From Malaya genurostris (lineage: Eukaryota; Arthropoda; Insecta; Diptera; Culicidae), in the NCBI RefSeq assembly GCF_030247185.1, contig NC_080570.1, positions 79,406,840 through 79,470,839 of the forward strand: DNA of 64,000 bases, written 5' to 3'. The notes under the pieces were generated by a model. It was not told where the DNA came from and ran no database searches. It worked only from the letters and a program-made list of their open reading frames with translations. The position numbers and the translations under genes are program-made. Position 1 is the stretch's first letter, and each line of letters begins with the position of its first letter. Of this stretch, positions 12,235 to 25,010 are shown one piece after another.

Positions 12235-12882
12235 GTGCGTACAACTTTGACATTTCTTTCACCTACTCATATGCACGAGATTCGATGCGGATTCTCCTGA
12301 GGGCGCCATGCTCGCAAAAAAGTATGTCGTGTACGGTTTGTTCGTTAAGTGCAGTGTCAAAAATTTTTTTTGTCCTAGTATAAAACACCAACAATATTAT
12401 TTCATTCATTCCAACAATAGCTGTATGTGTGCTAGACTCTGTCTAAAGCCATAAGGCTTGGTGTTTGAGTTCAACTAAAGAAATAATTCTATGCTAAACT
12501 ATGCAAAATTTATAAACGCAACTGCAAAAGTAGTTATTTCTAGCTTCAGCCTCACATTGAATGCATAAATGATATAAATTTGGCATCTTTACTTTTCTGT
12601 CGGTTATGCTCGAAATCACAAAACACTGTATCAAAAACTCACGGTACATTTAAATTTTTCAGTTTAACACTTGTTAGAACTTTCTATATTTTACTCTACA
12701 TTGCACTGTGCATTAATTACATCTTTAGTAGTGTTTATCATAGTATTTTTTATAACACATTATTATATACACCGATTTCTTTGCGTTTCATGGTTTGAAT
12801 CGAATAATCTGATTAAAATATTTATTAATTGCTTCTAATTATGCATGTGGTGATGGTTATTATACTTTTCTCAACTATCTAG
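12235..12882. other. probable intron ending at a SNAP-25 terminal exon
   Basis: AT-rich DNA without coding signal. It ends in the 3' splice site 'ttctcaactatctag' at 12868-12882. No penultimate SNAP-25 exon was found anywhere from 1 to 12882, so the intron probably starts outside the window. Confidence 0.5.
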
Positions 12883-12945
12883 GGCGAATCCAACGAGGAC
12901 AGGATAAAGGTGGCAAACGAGAAAGCGCATTCCTTGCTCAAATAA
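12883..12945 (+). CDS. Snap25: SNAP-25 alternative terminal exon A
   Basis: This exon encodes GESNEDRIKVANEKAHSLLK and a stop. SNAP-25 is the Qbc-SNARE of synaptic exocytosis: its two SNARE helices pair with syntaxin and synaptobrevin at the presynaptic membrane, and this peptide is the end of the second helix. Aligned to vertebrate SNAP-25, core-layer residues N (+4), I (+5), A (+6), A (+7) and L (+8) are all present. The acceptor 'ttctcaactatctag' precedes it in phase 0 and an AATAAA lies at 13139-13144, before the next exon, so it can end a transcript on its own. Two homologous exons follow at 13386 and 15674. The upstream exons are not in the window. Assignment rests on a 20-residue match and the splice site; a paralogue such as SNAP-24 cannot be excluded. 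Confidence 0.85.
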   Translation, partial: GESNEDRIKVANEKAHSLLK

Positions 12946-13138
12946 GAAGGTTATCCCAAATATGTATATTATTATTTGTCATACATATGTAATTAGTGGC
13001 AGCGTTTGTTTAATATTTTTAATGCTTAGTTCAAAGCTTATGTATTTATTTCTTGTTCTAGTATAAACTTCATGTGTAAAACAAATCAAAAGTAAGACAT
13101 TTTATAGCCTAACTCTGTTTATGTTATTTATTACATAA

Positions 13139-13144
13139 AATAAA
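13139..13144 (+). promoter_or_regulatory. candidate poly(A) signal for exon A
   Basis: An AATAAA lies 194 bases after the exon A stop and 240 bases before exon B. Its position fits an alternative last exon. The hexamer is common in AT-rich DNA, so this is inference. Confidence 0.4.
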
Positions 13145-13385
13145 GAATTGTTTAACAAAATCTCTTTTAAAATGAATAATCTGATCATGGTATTTCGAAA
13201 CACTTAGTATTTGCAAGATTGTTTTTCCATGAATATGATCTTTACATACAACCATTCAACAATCTTCAACACTACAATGACCTGTGGTGGCGTGTTTCGG
13301 AAATGGACACGCTGAATATTATAATTGAATAAAATAATTAAACACACCTTTTGACACTTTACGGCACGTCATCCTCATCCCACAG

Positions 13386-13448
13386 GGCGAGTCCAACGCA
13401 ACCAGGATAGCAGCCGCGAACGAGAGAGCTCACAGCCTCCTGAAATAA
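13386..13448 (+). CDS. Snap25: SNAP-25 alternative terminal exon B
   Basis: This exon encodes GESNATRIAAANERAHSLLK and a stop, the closest of the three to exon A. It sits 440 bases after exon A's stop. The acceptor is 'catcctcatcccacag' and the exon again starts in phase 0 with the GESN block. Core positions N, I, A, A and L of the second SNARE helix are unchanged; differences from exon A (ED to AT, KV to AA, K to R) are at surface positions. Codons are GC-richer than the surrounding DNA, which argues for selection. AATAAA hexamers at 13893 and 14091 are possible ends. It presumably splices to the same upstream exon as A, giving mutually exclusive C-termini. Confidence 0.85.
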   Translation, partial: GESNATRIAAANERAHSLLK

Positions 13449-13616
13449 GGTGACCAATGAAACAGGACAGGCTAATATTATTACGGCTAAGTTTGTATGT
13501 ATGATGCTAGCGTATTGCGAATGTATGAAATGATAAGATGAAAGGTCTCTGTCATGTAAAAGTACTGCAAGAACTATTATATTGAATTACTATCGTATTT
13601 TATCAGTACAATATAT

Positions 13617-15430
<1,814 letters not shown>

Positions 15431-15673
15431 TAAAATTTTGTGAACATCACTATGGTTTTTAAATTAACTCATTTCGTTTAATCTCGGTGCGCTTTCTCTA
15501 ACATTTTAACCAACTAATCATTGTTGTTTAATTGACTATTTTCATTACAACTAACATATCAATGTCCGCTTTTTGGTAAATTTTATGTTTGCTCAATTTA
15601 ATAATTATGTTTCGGTTCTTCTTGTTTTGTTTATAATTTATGTTCTTTTATTTTATTTTATTTTTTCTTATAG

Positions 15674-15739
15674 GGAGATGATAATAGGAATCGACTTGAA
15701 GAAGCTAGTAAACGTGCTGGTCAGCTATTGCGAAGCTAA
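15674..15739 (+). CDS. Snap25: SNAP-25 alternative terminal exon C (divergent)
   Basis: This exon encodes 21 residues, GDDNRNRLEEASKRAGQLLR plus S, and a stop. It follows a strong polypyrimidine acceptor 'ttttttcttatag' and starts in the same phase as exons A and B. The second-SNARE-helix core is kept: N (+4), L for I (+5), A (+6), A (+7), L (+8). Surface residues differ much more from A and B than they do from each other, and the tail is one residue longer. It lies 2.2 kb after exon B. It could be an older duplicated terminal exon giving a functionally distinct isoform, or a last exon of SNAP-24 type. Lack of stops or frame damage over 21 codons and the conserved core argue against decay. 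Confidence 0.75.
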   Translation, partial: GDDNRNRLEEASKRAGQLLRS

Positions 15740-18700
15740 TACTAATGTTTCTGAAATGATTTCTGTTAAGTTTGGTTGTACTATATTCATAATTCTAAAA
15801 GAAATATTAATCTAATATAATGCTTATTTTAGAAAACGCATTTATCTTTGAACGTGGTCTATTTCTTTGATTAAGTGTATTTAAATGTGTCTACTGGTAT
15901 CCTGACTATCATTTTTCTTATTTGATTTTAATAACCAACAACTGTTTTTTTTGTTGGTCAATTTTTCAATTGTACGTGAATTTGTAATTTTTAAGATGCA
16001 TATGCAGCTCTTCAATATTGCTCCAATGTACCTAAACTACCTGTAGGTCCATTAGAATCACAGCGTATCATTTGTACAATTTGAACGCGAAAGAATAACG
16101 AGAGACAACAAATATTTTTTATCACTCATTAAAATTGTTCAACATTAACCTTAGCAAACTTCGTATCTACATTTCAATGCCTGTACTCTTCCCTGAACAC
16201 TACTCATTCGATTTTAGACAATTGCAAAAAACAAGTTTTTTCAATACTTAAATCAAAAGATTAAGTTGACATCTGAAGAAATTCAAAATCTTCAAAATCA
16301 AAGTTCCCGTTCCAGCTAATTGGAAGGAAAACATCTAGAATATTGCATGTGCGCTGGAATGTTACAAAAAGTGAGTACAACATTGTAGAATTAAACTACA
16401 CATTTGCGGCTTGTAAATCCTTTATAGTATACATTTTTCGAACCTCGAATTAGCAGAGTGCTCTGCCATAGGTTTTCAACGAGAAAAAGTAATGATATTA
16501 AACCATATGATTGATTGATATAAAATAGAGACTTCTGAAATTACTACAAAGAAATTCCAATCTTGTTTGAACGGAAAATGCGTATTCTGCAGAAGAGTGT
16601 TATTTTGGATAGTTATAAAAATAGTTAGTTTTTCTGTATCATTTATGTTTCAAATCGCGTACAAAAACTGTTCGTTGCACAATTTCCAAAGTGTGTGCTG
16701 GTTGGCACGGAATTTTACGTCCAAAATAGACATTCTTGTTGCCTAACTTTGTTGGTAATGTTATAGCAAGCATAATGCGTCAAGTTAAGCGAACATGTTC
16801 AAAAAGGGCACTAGAGGTTGATTTCTATATCAATCTTTGCTAGCAATAATAAAATCAATTGTGATATTGCAACATTAAAATAGTTTGACTCATAACAACA
16901 TGTGAAAAAAACATAGTGATAAACGATAACTCAGAATGCAAGGCATGAAAATAGAAAAAAAAGTTCCAACTTATGTCGATTACAAAATGATTTTTATTTA
17001 TCGCAAAGTATTTTAACGAGAAGCATTGGAAATTACCTTACGTGAAAATTTTACATGTAAATCAGTATGAAGCTTTTTTTGAGCTAGCGGTATCAAACAA
17101 CTGAAATATGAAAATACAGTTGAGTGTGTACACAATGTGTGATTTTCCTTGGTTTGTTAGTGATTTGATTTTTAGTTTCAACAGCTTTGAGGGCCTAATA
17201 TTCTGATTTTTGTGTTGTCTGTAAAAATCAGGTCAACTAAAATTATAAAAACTGTTTTGGCCGATAATTTCACAATAATTAAAAAATCTATGGAAAAGAA
17301 TATTGTAGTGGAGTAATGAAGGCTTGTATTATATTTATGTTGATAAAACACCACATTTCTGCATATTAGGCATTATCAAGCATAAACCATCATGTGTCAA
17401 ATATTTGGATTATGTATACTGGACGCAATGATTATTACATATTCCAACAGGATTTGGAATCTAAATAATTGCCAGCAATAGTAGAACAAACATCATAGGC
17501 TGAACTCATAAGATATTAGATTTGCTGTCTACGAAACAGAGAAATCTCCACATATGAAAAGAAAAATGATATTTATCACTTTTAAATAAATTCATCTCTT
17601 GTTGTCTTTGAAAAAATCTATGTGTGTTGTAAGAACTCCAATGATGCTTAACAAACAAATATTTTTACTATGCTATACGTTTTGTTTCGCGGTTTGAATT
17701 TAATTACTTTTTGCTAATTCTACTTCAATATTGATGATTCCGCATCATTAAAGAAACTGCAATCTATCTCTTCGAGATTACTAATCCCCAATCTAAGTGA
17801 TTTATTTTTATTTCCAATGTTATGATAATGTGAGAATTATATTAACAAACGAGGGGCACAGTCAGGTAATAGAATGTACAGCAATTATTTAATCAAGAGA
17901 CAAACTAATAAGCGAAACTTACTAGTTGCATATGGGATGGCACCCTATCATGCATACTCAACTGTTTCACGTTTGATCATTGCATTTTATGTCCAATAAT
18001 TTGAGTCTAGTGATTGGAGAAAAGGTAAAAAATCTTTTAGGAAATTAATGCATATAAAAATAATAGATTAGTTATATTATTACAATGGTTAATATTTTTC
18101 ATATGTATTGATAAAATAAAATACAATATCTAACAATATGTACTTATTATATTGAATATATCCTTTATCACATTCCATACTGAGCTACCATAGCAAAAGT
18201 AATATAAAATCATCTTCTTCATCCACCTAGTGGTGTGATAATGCCTTCCGGTAACGTGATGTTTGAGCTCTCCTCTAGTGAAAAGATACGCGGTCTTGAG
18301 AGCGGCAGTAGTCGGTACTGTTAGAAATGTCAATACTTATAATCTTTACAATATACTAATTGTATTGTATAAATTAACTAATAAAAACATAAAGGAAGTT
18401 TCGGTGTCACTATACGAACAGGTCAGAGGTTAGTCTTCGAGTGCCGAGTATTCGGCTTTCAATTATCATTCGCACTTATTTGCTATAAAGTTCTCTTCTT
18501 GGCGTGTTGTCTCTCTTGAGTACTTTTATAGTACATTGTTCGATGGGTTCAACTATGAAAGTCGAACATATCAGGTACCTCGGGCGCGCACTGCACAAAT
18601 GCGTTCCATCGATGGCTGCATTTTCAGTAACACTTGACAGAAGGTGAGGAAAGCTCAAAAATCTGAAAGAAATGGGCGTAATCCACAATATTGACACTGT

Positions 18701-18754
18701 ATAGGAAATTCTGATAACGAAATATGAATTGTCAAGTTATTTGCACTTTTATAT
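15740..18754. other. AT-rich DNA, no gene seen
   Basis: This 3-kb stretch holds the presumed 3' UTR of the exon C isoform and then plain AT-rich sequence. A 73-codon minus-strand frame at 18476-18697 lies in GC-richer DNA but matches nothing I know. Confidence 0.4.
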
Positions 18755-18975
18755 AGGGTAACAGAAGTATTTTGGCCCATTTTAGGATTGATTTTATTTT
18801 GGCCCACTTTGTAAAAATATCCACTAAATGTTGTAATATCTTTGGAAACTCATTCCGCAATAGGTAATTTAATGTGATTAGCTTCAAATTGATGCAATAT
18901 GGGTTACTTAACATCGATTGAATTCATAAAGTTTGTTAGGTGGGCCAAAATACATGAAGCGGCCTCTGTTACCCT
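18755..18975. mobile_element. MITE with AGGGTAACAGA terminal repeats
   Basis: The left end is 'agggtaacagaag' at 18755 and the right end 'ctctgttaccct' at 18975, perfect inverted repeats over 11 bp. 'ttttggcccat' and 'ggccaaaata' extend the pairing inside. At 221 bp without an open frame it is non-autonomous. Target duplication is unclear; TA/TAT text flanks the left end. Confidence 0.65.
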
Positions 18976-19235
18976 GATAAGTACACATTTGTTCATGGAA
19001 CTCGGATTGTTCTTTGACATTCTAACAACATGCCCACTCCACCGTAACCGCTCGACCTTGGCCATTTGGGCGAAGGTTGGTCATCACAGCATGTTCATTT
19101 TCATGCTAATGCAGTTCATGATTTATTCGCTTTCTCCACGTACCGTCTTCCATCCGCACTCCGCCATAGCTGGTTCGCAACACCTTCCGTTCAAGGACAC
19201 CCAGTGCTTGATCTTGTTGATCTTCCACGAGCATT
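18976..19235 (-). pseudogene. RTE-like LINE, C-terminal fragment
   Basis: Read on the minus strand, 19234-19106 gives VLERKVLRTSYGGVRMEDGT followed by WRKRINHELH. After a frame change, about 19070-19010 gives KVERLRWSGHVVRMSKNNP. This is the end of the reverse transcriptase ORF2 of RTE-like non-LTR elements. The fragment is wedged between the MITE at 18755-18975 and an oppositely oriented LINE fragment from 19236. Confidence 0.65.
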
Positions 19236-20600
19236 ATCATGGAACCCCCAATCTCCAAGGCCCATTGCAAGATACCCTCGACAACATGTCGACATGGGCT
19301 CTTCAAATGCGTATCGAGTTCACTACGAAGAAAACTGAGCTTGTTGTATTTTCAAGGAAGTGAGAACCAGCACAATTACAGCTTCAACTAGGAGTGGAAC
19401 AATAGCTTAGGTCTTCACATTTAAATATCTCGGGGTCTGGTTCGACTCCAAAGGCACCTAGGATGTCACATTAGGTATCTGAAACAAAAATGCCAGCAGA
19501 GAATCTATTTTCTTCGTACAATAACCTGAACTTGGTGGGGTGCCCACCTAGGAGACCTGATCAGGCTGTACCAAACAACGATATTGTCCGTAATGGAATA
19601 TGGCTGCTTCTGCTTCCGATCCGCCGCGAATTCCCATTACATTAAACTGGCAAGAATTCAGTATCGTTGTTTGTGTATTGCCTTAGGTTGCATGCAGTTG
19701 TTTCATACGATGAGTCTCGAAGTGCGTCTTACCGTTGAAAAATCGATTCTGGGATCTCATATCGATTGATTATCCGATGCGATATCTTGAATCCGATGGT
19801 GATTGAAAACTTCGAAAGGCTTGTCGAGCTCGATTCTCAGACCTGTTTTATGTCCTTGTATTTTGATTAGGCTGATTGGCTCAGAATATTAATCCTTCTT
19901 CGTTTGTTTCCAACCGTGCTCATTTTTCGGATACTTCTGATTCTACTGTGTTTTTCGACACATCCATGAGAGAAGAGATTCGTGGAATTCCGGATCACAT
20001 ACGCCCTCAAGTAGACCCTCGAGATCATTGAAACCTTGCCCAAAGACCATTACTTCATTGTCACGGACAGACTAAGCTCAATATAAGCTCTCCGGGCAAT
20101 GAAGCCAGGAAAGTATCCCCCATATTTCCTGGGGAAAATACGGGAACACTTTCGAACTTCATCTGAACGGTATTATTCAATATCGTTAGCCTGCGTCCCT
20201 TCGCATTGTTCCATTCCGGGCAATGAAAAGGCAGACTCGTTTGCTAAGGTTTGCTCATTAGAAGGTGACATTTATGAAAGACCAATCTACTTCAATGAAT
20301 TTTCAGTATTTCTCGTCTGGGACGATGGCTACATTCCATTATCCCTAGGGTATCGACGAAACCTTGGTTCAGGGGGATGAACGTGAGTCGCGATTTCATT
20401 CGTGTTATGTCGCAGCTCATGTCAAATCACTATACTTTCAACGCACATCTCCGGCGTGTTGGGCTCGCGGAGAGCGCTCTCGGAACCTGTGGTGACGGTT
20501 ATCAGGACATCGAGCATGTCGTGTGGTCGTGCGTAGAGTATCGCAACGCCAGGTCGAAGCTACTGGAATCCCTTAGGACCCGAGGTAGACCGCCTTAGGT
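19236..20600 (+). pseudogene. RNase H-bearing LINE ORF2 (I/LOA type), decayed
   Basis: The end of a non-LTR reverse transcriptase followed by RNase H. Visible pieces in order: the RT palm to thumb region with LQDTLDNMSTWALQMRIEFT and KTELVVFSRK (19258-19363); the thumb with WWGAHPGDLIRLYQTTILS in another frame, then SVMEYGCFCFRSAANSHYIK (19530-19640); RNase H with the second acidic region IVTDRLSSI, then VPSHCSIPGNEKADSFAK (20190-20250) carrying the catalytic His and Asp. The end has MNVSRDFIRVMSQLMSNHYT and GYQDIEHVVWSCVEYRNARS, with the C-terminal C/H knuckle region. Several stops and frameshifts break it, so it is not functional. The 5' part, endonuclease and most RT, is missing. Confidence 0.8.
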
Positions 20601-21295
20601 TCCGGTTCGAGATGTGTTGGCGAGTCGGGAGTGTCCATATATACTTCTCATATACCATTTCCTCAAACACATTAATATACAAGTGTAATGTGTTATTCCT
20701 CGCTCAGAAAGTATAGTTTCCACCTACAGAGTCGATACTAACATCCGCTCGATTCTCTCGATCCCCGTCCCTGTCCACCATCTTCATTGGAACTAACAAG
20801 ATCTTTTTTTTGTCACTAACTTTTTCGTTCCCCCTTTCCTCGTCTCTTCACCATCTCGATGGCAACTAATTAGATCTCTGTAGTTTTCAGACATTTTGTT
20901 TCCATACCCCCTTTTTACCTCGCTTTCCACAATATTTACTTTTTTCTTTCTCTTCCATAACATCACCATCACCGCCCACGGAAGACCGCTCCAGTCGATG
21001 ACCAGCATGCGGGCCACCGTAGCCTGGGGGTGTTTCCCGCGGACCCACACGGACCGAATAATACGGCCATAGATATCTAACAACGCCATCCGGAAGACTA
21101 ATGCAATATTCAATTTACCGACCACTGCCGATCGCCAGCTGAAAGCTGGATTTTAGAAAATCCGAGACGACGTAATCTAATAATACTATTCTAGTTTTAA
21201 GTTAGTCGTTAATTAAGATTAGAAAATACCCTTGTCATCTTAGAGCTTAAGCAGTGTGCCTAAAAATATATTATATTATTGAATAAAAAAAATTC
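20601..21295 (+). mobile_element. 3' UTR of the decayed I/LOA-type LINE
   Basis: From the ORF end it runs into repeated 'ccaccatct...ggaactaac...gatct' motifs (20777-20880), matched again at 53730-53935, and ends with 'gaataaaaaaaattcaatag' near 21282-21300. The final A-rich tract fits an LINE 3' end. Confidence 0.6.
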
Positions 21296-21479
21296 AATAG
21301 AGCAAGGTTACATTATTTCCTTTTCGTTGGGATCTATTAGGTTTTACACACACATTACATTACCTCACAAAACAAGCATGCAACAGATAAGTGCATAACA
21401 TTTTATGTTGACCTGTGATGTCACCTAGCAATTCAACTTAAACCGGTAAGCAGATATAAAATTATTACTGTTTACAACA

Positions 21480-22202
21480 CACTTATAGCACAGACTAACA
21501 GACATGACAGTATGAGTAAATTCTTATAAAAATAATTTTTCGTGATGCACTAGTTCCACCTATATTGTACTGCGCGAACTATTTACTATCTGTACACCCC
21601 TTGTGTTATGTACAAGTTTTTTTACTAGTTGGATTCCCCTTGTTTGTCAACACCGATCAGCTGCTTGCAGGGATGCCTGATTTCATCAAAATATTTGAAA
21701 ATGAATCGTCACAATACATTATTGGAATACGTTGATAATATATTTTACTTTTTCGCGATGTTGGAACCATTTATTCGACTCAACGTTGTTCATCTAGACT
21801 ATTTTTTATTGTGTTGGTAGTTTTCACCCGAAATTAAGTGGCGGCAGACCAGAAGCAAGTAAATATTGTAACAAAACGGGTTCGATTTTGTATTGCGTTG
21901 TAGGATGAGAAGTAGGCACAATTCTGGCAATATGTAATTAATCTGTATCCTGCATGAAATTCACATGGAGGTAGACAAATCAATACATTACAGGTAATTT
22001 TGTATGAATGGCAACTCGGTTGGTAAATGAAAAAAATAAACACAGTCTAGATGACAGACAGGATGTATTTGATAGGGTAACGTGGCGCCATCATGACATA
22101 TGTGAGTACTGTCCCAAATAAAGGAATATTCGAAATGACCGTTAAAATGATTGAAGAATCTGATTTGAGTGTCCTGTCTGTTAGTCTGTGCTTATAGTGT
22201 AC
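21480..22202. mobile_element. MITE-like element with 21-bp inverted ends
   Basis: The left end holds 'cacagactaacagacatgac' (21490-21509). The right end holds, reverse-complemented, 'cacagactaacagacaggac' (22170-22190). Both are preceded by an 'acttatag'/'actataag' block. The interior frames are short and unrecognised. No target duplication could be fixed. Confidence 0.65.
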
Positions 22203-22307
22203 AGTGATTTTACGACTGTATTTCATTTGTATTCCCAATAACGCTAGCAAAATCAAAGGTAGCTAGGATTCGATCGAAAAATCAATACGTCGTTATTCAG
22301 AATAAGG

Positions 22308-22314
22308 GTGATAG
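22308..22314 (+). repeat. 7-bp target duplication, left
   Basis: GTGATAG lies immediately before the left terminal repeat and is repeated exactly at 25849-25855 immediately after the right one. Confidence 0.8.
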
Positions 22315-22340
22315 CATAAATTAAATAAACATAGATTTCC
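22315..22340 (+). repeat. left terminal inverted repeat
   Basis: 26 bp beginning CATAAATT. The only mismatch against the right repeat is at position 8 (t versus c). Confidence 0.85.
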
Positions 22341-22795
22341 CAGTGCAATACTAATGTAGTTGAGAAACCCGTGACAGCAAAAGCACCGTCTGGTGGAGAA
22401 TGGGTGCGCTCCTAAACTGCCCATACTTGCATATCAGTCCCATATTGAAAATCGACAAGTTGAGAAAAAAATGAATACATATTTCGGAAATAATTCGCTT
22501 TTCTCCGCCACTGTGTTGATTAATCCGTTATACTTTTGAATCACATACATGGATTACATTATAAACTTTTCATCTGGAATGAAATATTGCATATTTTGTC
22601 ATTCGTTTATGTAAAATCTGTTACGCAACAAGATGGGACCCATTTGCGAGTACTTTTGTTGACGAACGAAAAGATACTCGCATACCAGTCCCATCTTAGC
22701 ATGCTATGCTTCTTTCGCACGTGGCAAAATTTCAAGTTTAATTTTCCATTCGCGTGAATGTTTTAATCATTCGAATTATTTAAGTTTATTATATC

Positions 22796-23326
22796 ATGTC
22801 AGCTCTTGATGCAATTAAATTGTATGGTGGAGACACTTCCACAGGAGACAGTTCAAACAGTGATTTTGTAGGTTTTGGTCAAAGTGATGGCAAAAGAGCT
22901 GAAACGTTTGATTCAGAAGGAAGCTATTTTTGCGAGGAACTGCGATCGAAACGCAAAATATCCAAAAAGGAATATCGTAAGTTGGTTTCTGCAAAGAAGC
23001 GCCGCATTTTACATCCCCCCAATTTTATGCATTGTAAATGTCGGAAAAATTGTACTAATGGGATATCGAAAAACGATCAAATCAATATTCATCAAGCATT
23101 CTGGAATATGGACCAAAATGGTCAAGTGGCTTTTATTCGCGAAAGAGTAAATCGGGCACCTATGAAAACGAGAAACAGTTATCATCATAAATTAAACGAT
23201 TCTCGTAAATTGTATACTTATCGCTTCTCCCTTGAATCAGCCGACAAAACCGTCGTGCAAGTTTGCCGAGAATTCTTTCTTAACACCATTGGATACGGTG
23301 TAAGCATTGCGGGTAAAACAATTGAA
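22796..23326 (+). pseudogene. transposase N-terminal exon (uncharacterised DDE-like family)
   Basis: From ATG 22796 the frame gives an acidic, serine-rich start, then a basic stretch (residues about 45-70) with KKEYRKLVSAKKRR. Next comes a cysteine cluster HCKCRKNC (about 77-84), an AFWNMDQNGQVAFIRERV block and TYRFSL...VQVCREFFLNTIGYG near the end. This order is typical of a large, poorly described animal protein family with a C-terminal RNase H-like domain; from memory I connect the latter with Pfam DUF7869. The frame stops at 23327; the next codons IHNKIQK continue the family pattern, so this looks like a point stop followed by a frameshift. No intron joining this frame to the next with correct phase was found, although a good donor 'gtaagc' is at 23300. 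Confidence 0.65.
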
Positions 23327-23366
23327 TAAATTCATAACAAAATTCAAAAAAATATGCTTCAACAGA

Positions 23367-23870
23367 AATATAATATATCGATGTCTACATTATGATGTGG
23401 ATGGAGTAGCCATGCAGAAGCAACGAGGAAAGTATGACAGAAGTGTTGCGAAGAAGGATGCTGTAAAAGCGCACATTTTATTGTACAACCCCACAGTTTC
23501 ACATTATCGGCGTGAGCATGCTCCAAATAGACTTTACCTACCCTCAGATATCACCATGAAAGAAATGCACAATCATTACCAAGAAATTCACCCTATGTTG
23601 ACAGTTAGCTACACGTTCTTCTGTAGAATTATCAAGGAACTTAACATTTCACTTGTCAAGCTTGGTCATGAAGAATGTGAAACGTGCACCATAGCTAAGC
23701 AACATAAAAATCGAACAAACCATAAAGATACTGATTCAAGTCATGGTTGTTCTGCCTGCGAAAAGTACGAAAAACACTTGAAGCTTGCTAAGCAGTCAAG
23801 AGACGCATATCGCGCAGATGGTCAAGAAATTAAATCGAACGAAATAGTACTAGCTGTGGATCTACAAAAG
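23367..23870 (+). pseudogene. transposase middle exon, zinc-binding region and first catalytic Asp
   Basis: In frame with 24177-25010 after splicing. It carries MQKQRGKYDRSVAKK, an SHYRREHAPNRLYLPSDI block, and VSYTFFCRIIKELNI. A probable zinc-binding part follows with two CxxC pairs (CETC near 23677, CSAC near 23752). The exon ends AVDLQK at 23870, directly at a donor gtgaat. I infer that the Asp of AVD is the first catalytic acid. The beginning of this piece is uncertain because the reading frame upstream is broken. Confidence 0.65.
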
Positions 23871-24176
23871 GTGAATACATTAATATTAATAGTTAAATAG
23901 TGAGATCATACTTTGGTTCACCGCATTAAAATGGGTATTACACAATTCTATAAATTTCTTCGACTCTTTCAGTATTATGATATCAATAATATGCACTATG
24001 ATTTCAGCCAACACACTGTATTTCTGTAAATTTCATCATAGCGATTCTTATTCACTGATTCTGTAAATTTCATTATAGCGAAGGTGTTCGAATATAGGAT
24101 AAATTTTGAGCACATGAACACATGAACACATAGTTACATTGTTTGAGATAAATTAATCTGGTATTTGTTTCTGTAG
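23871..24176 (+). other. intron in the transposase gene, 306 bp
   Basis: The donor is AAG followed by gtgaat at 23871 and the acceptor 'tttgtttctgtag' ends at 24176. Splicing joins AVDLQK to VIQLPRLEGFKTVVFSQRL in phase 0 and restores a continuous protein. The intron itself contains stops. Confidence 0.75.
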
Positions 24177-25010
24177 GTCATCCAGCTGCCCCGTCTGGAA
24201 GGGTTTAAGACTGTAGTTTTCTCCCAACGTCTTTTGACGTTTAATGAAACTTTTGCACCTGTCGGAGATTATGCAAAATCAAATGCAGTTATCGCATGCT
24301 TGTGGAATGAAGCTGTTACGGACAGGTCAGCCAATGACATTTTCAGTTGTTATTATCGAGTAATTATGCACCTCACTGAAATGAACAGGATTACTTTTTG
24401 GGTTGATAATTGCGCGGCACAAAACAAAAACTGGGGACTGTTTCTTCAACTGGTGTTGCTGATCAACTCACCGTCAATTCAGGTGAAAGAGATAAAACTA
24501 AAATATTTTGAGCCAGGTCATACATTTATGGCAGCCGATTCCTTCCATGCTGCTGTGGAGAAGGCGATGCGTCAGAATCCGCCAGTAACATACCCAGAAT
24601 TTGTAAAAACTGTATCGAAAGCGAAGAAAAAAGTCGATGTATTGGACATGCAATCAACTGATTATTTTCTACCAAAGCTCAGCGTTAGCCAGTACACGTT
24701 GAATAAAGACAAGAATCGACCATATATTGATCAGATTAGACAGATACTTTTTCAAAAAGGAAGCTTAGAAATACGGTACAGTAGTTCGATTGCTGATGAT
24801 GGTGAAATTAAATCGTGTTCAATTTTTTCTAAAAAGCAACTAAAAATTGTGAGTGATAAACAATTTGACATTTCAAATATCTTAGAGAGCCAAACACATC
24901 CAAATGGTCTGGATGAAACACGTAAGAATACGCTCCTTGGAATAATTCTACCGTTAATCAAAGAAGAGCAAAAAGATTTTTGGGTAAACTTACCTGTTAA
25001 GCGTACTTAA
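24177..25010 (+). CDS. transposase C-terminal exon, RNase H-like (DDE) domain
   Basis: 277 codons, uninterrupted. It starts VIQLPRLEGFKTVVFSQRL, continues LTFNETFAPVGDYAKSNAV, then has TFWVDNCAAQNKNWGLFLQ (second catalytic Asp in VDN) and EPGHTFMAADSFHAAVEKA (candidate third acid and a conserved His). Downstream is a charged domain ending in a natural stop at 25010. This acid spacing is what I would expect for a DDE/RNase H fold transposase; that is inference from motif order, not a structural match. This exon is intact even though the upstream exons are broken, which points to recent inactivation. It lies 838 bp from the right terminus. Confidence 0.7.
   Translation, partial: VIQLPRLEGFKTVVFSQRLLTFNETFAPVGDYAKSNAVIACLWNEAVTDRSANDIFSCYYRVIMHLTEMNRITFWVDNCAAQNKNWGLFLQLVLLINSPSIQVKEIKLKYFEPGHTFMAADSFHAAVEKAMRQNPPVTYPEFVKTVSKAKKKVDVLDMQSTDYFLPKLSVSQYTLNKDKNRPYIDQIRQILFQKGSLEIRYSSSIADDGEIKSCSIFSKKQLKIVSDKQFDISNILESQTHPNGLDETRKNTLLGIILPLIKEEQKDFWVNLPVKRT

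Noticed and set aside
1..12882. Upstream SNAP-25 exons
   Set aside because: I looked for segments encoding the linker and the first part of the second SNARE helix (for example an NRQIDRI block before a donor) and found none by eye.
18476..18697. Minus-strand 73-codon frame as a host exon
   Set aside because: No recognisable domain, no clear splice sites, and no second exon.
23300..23417. Intron joining transposase exon 1 to MQKQRGKYD via acceptor at 23417
   Set aside because: The phase works but it would remove residues that fit the family spacing, and the acceptor lacks a pyrimidine tract. Kept only as an alternative.
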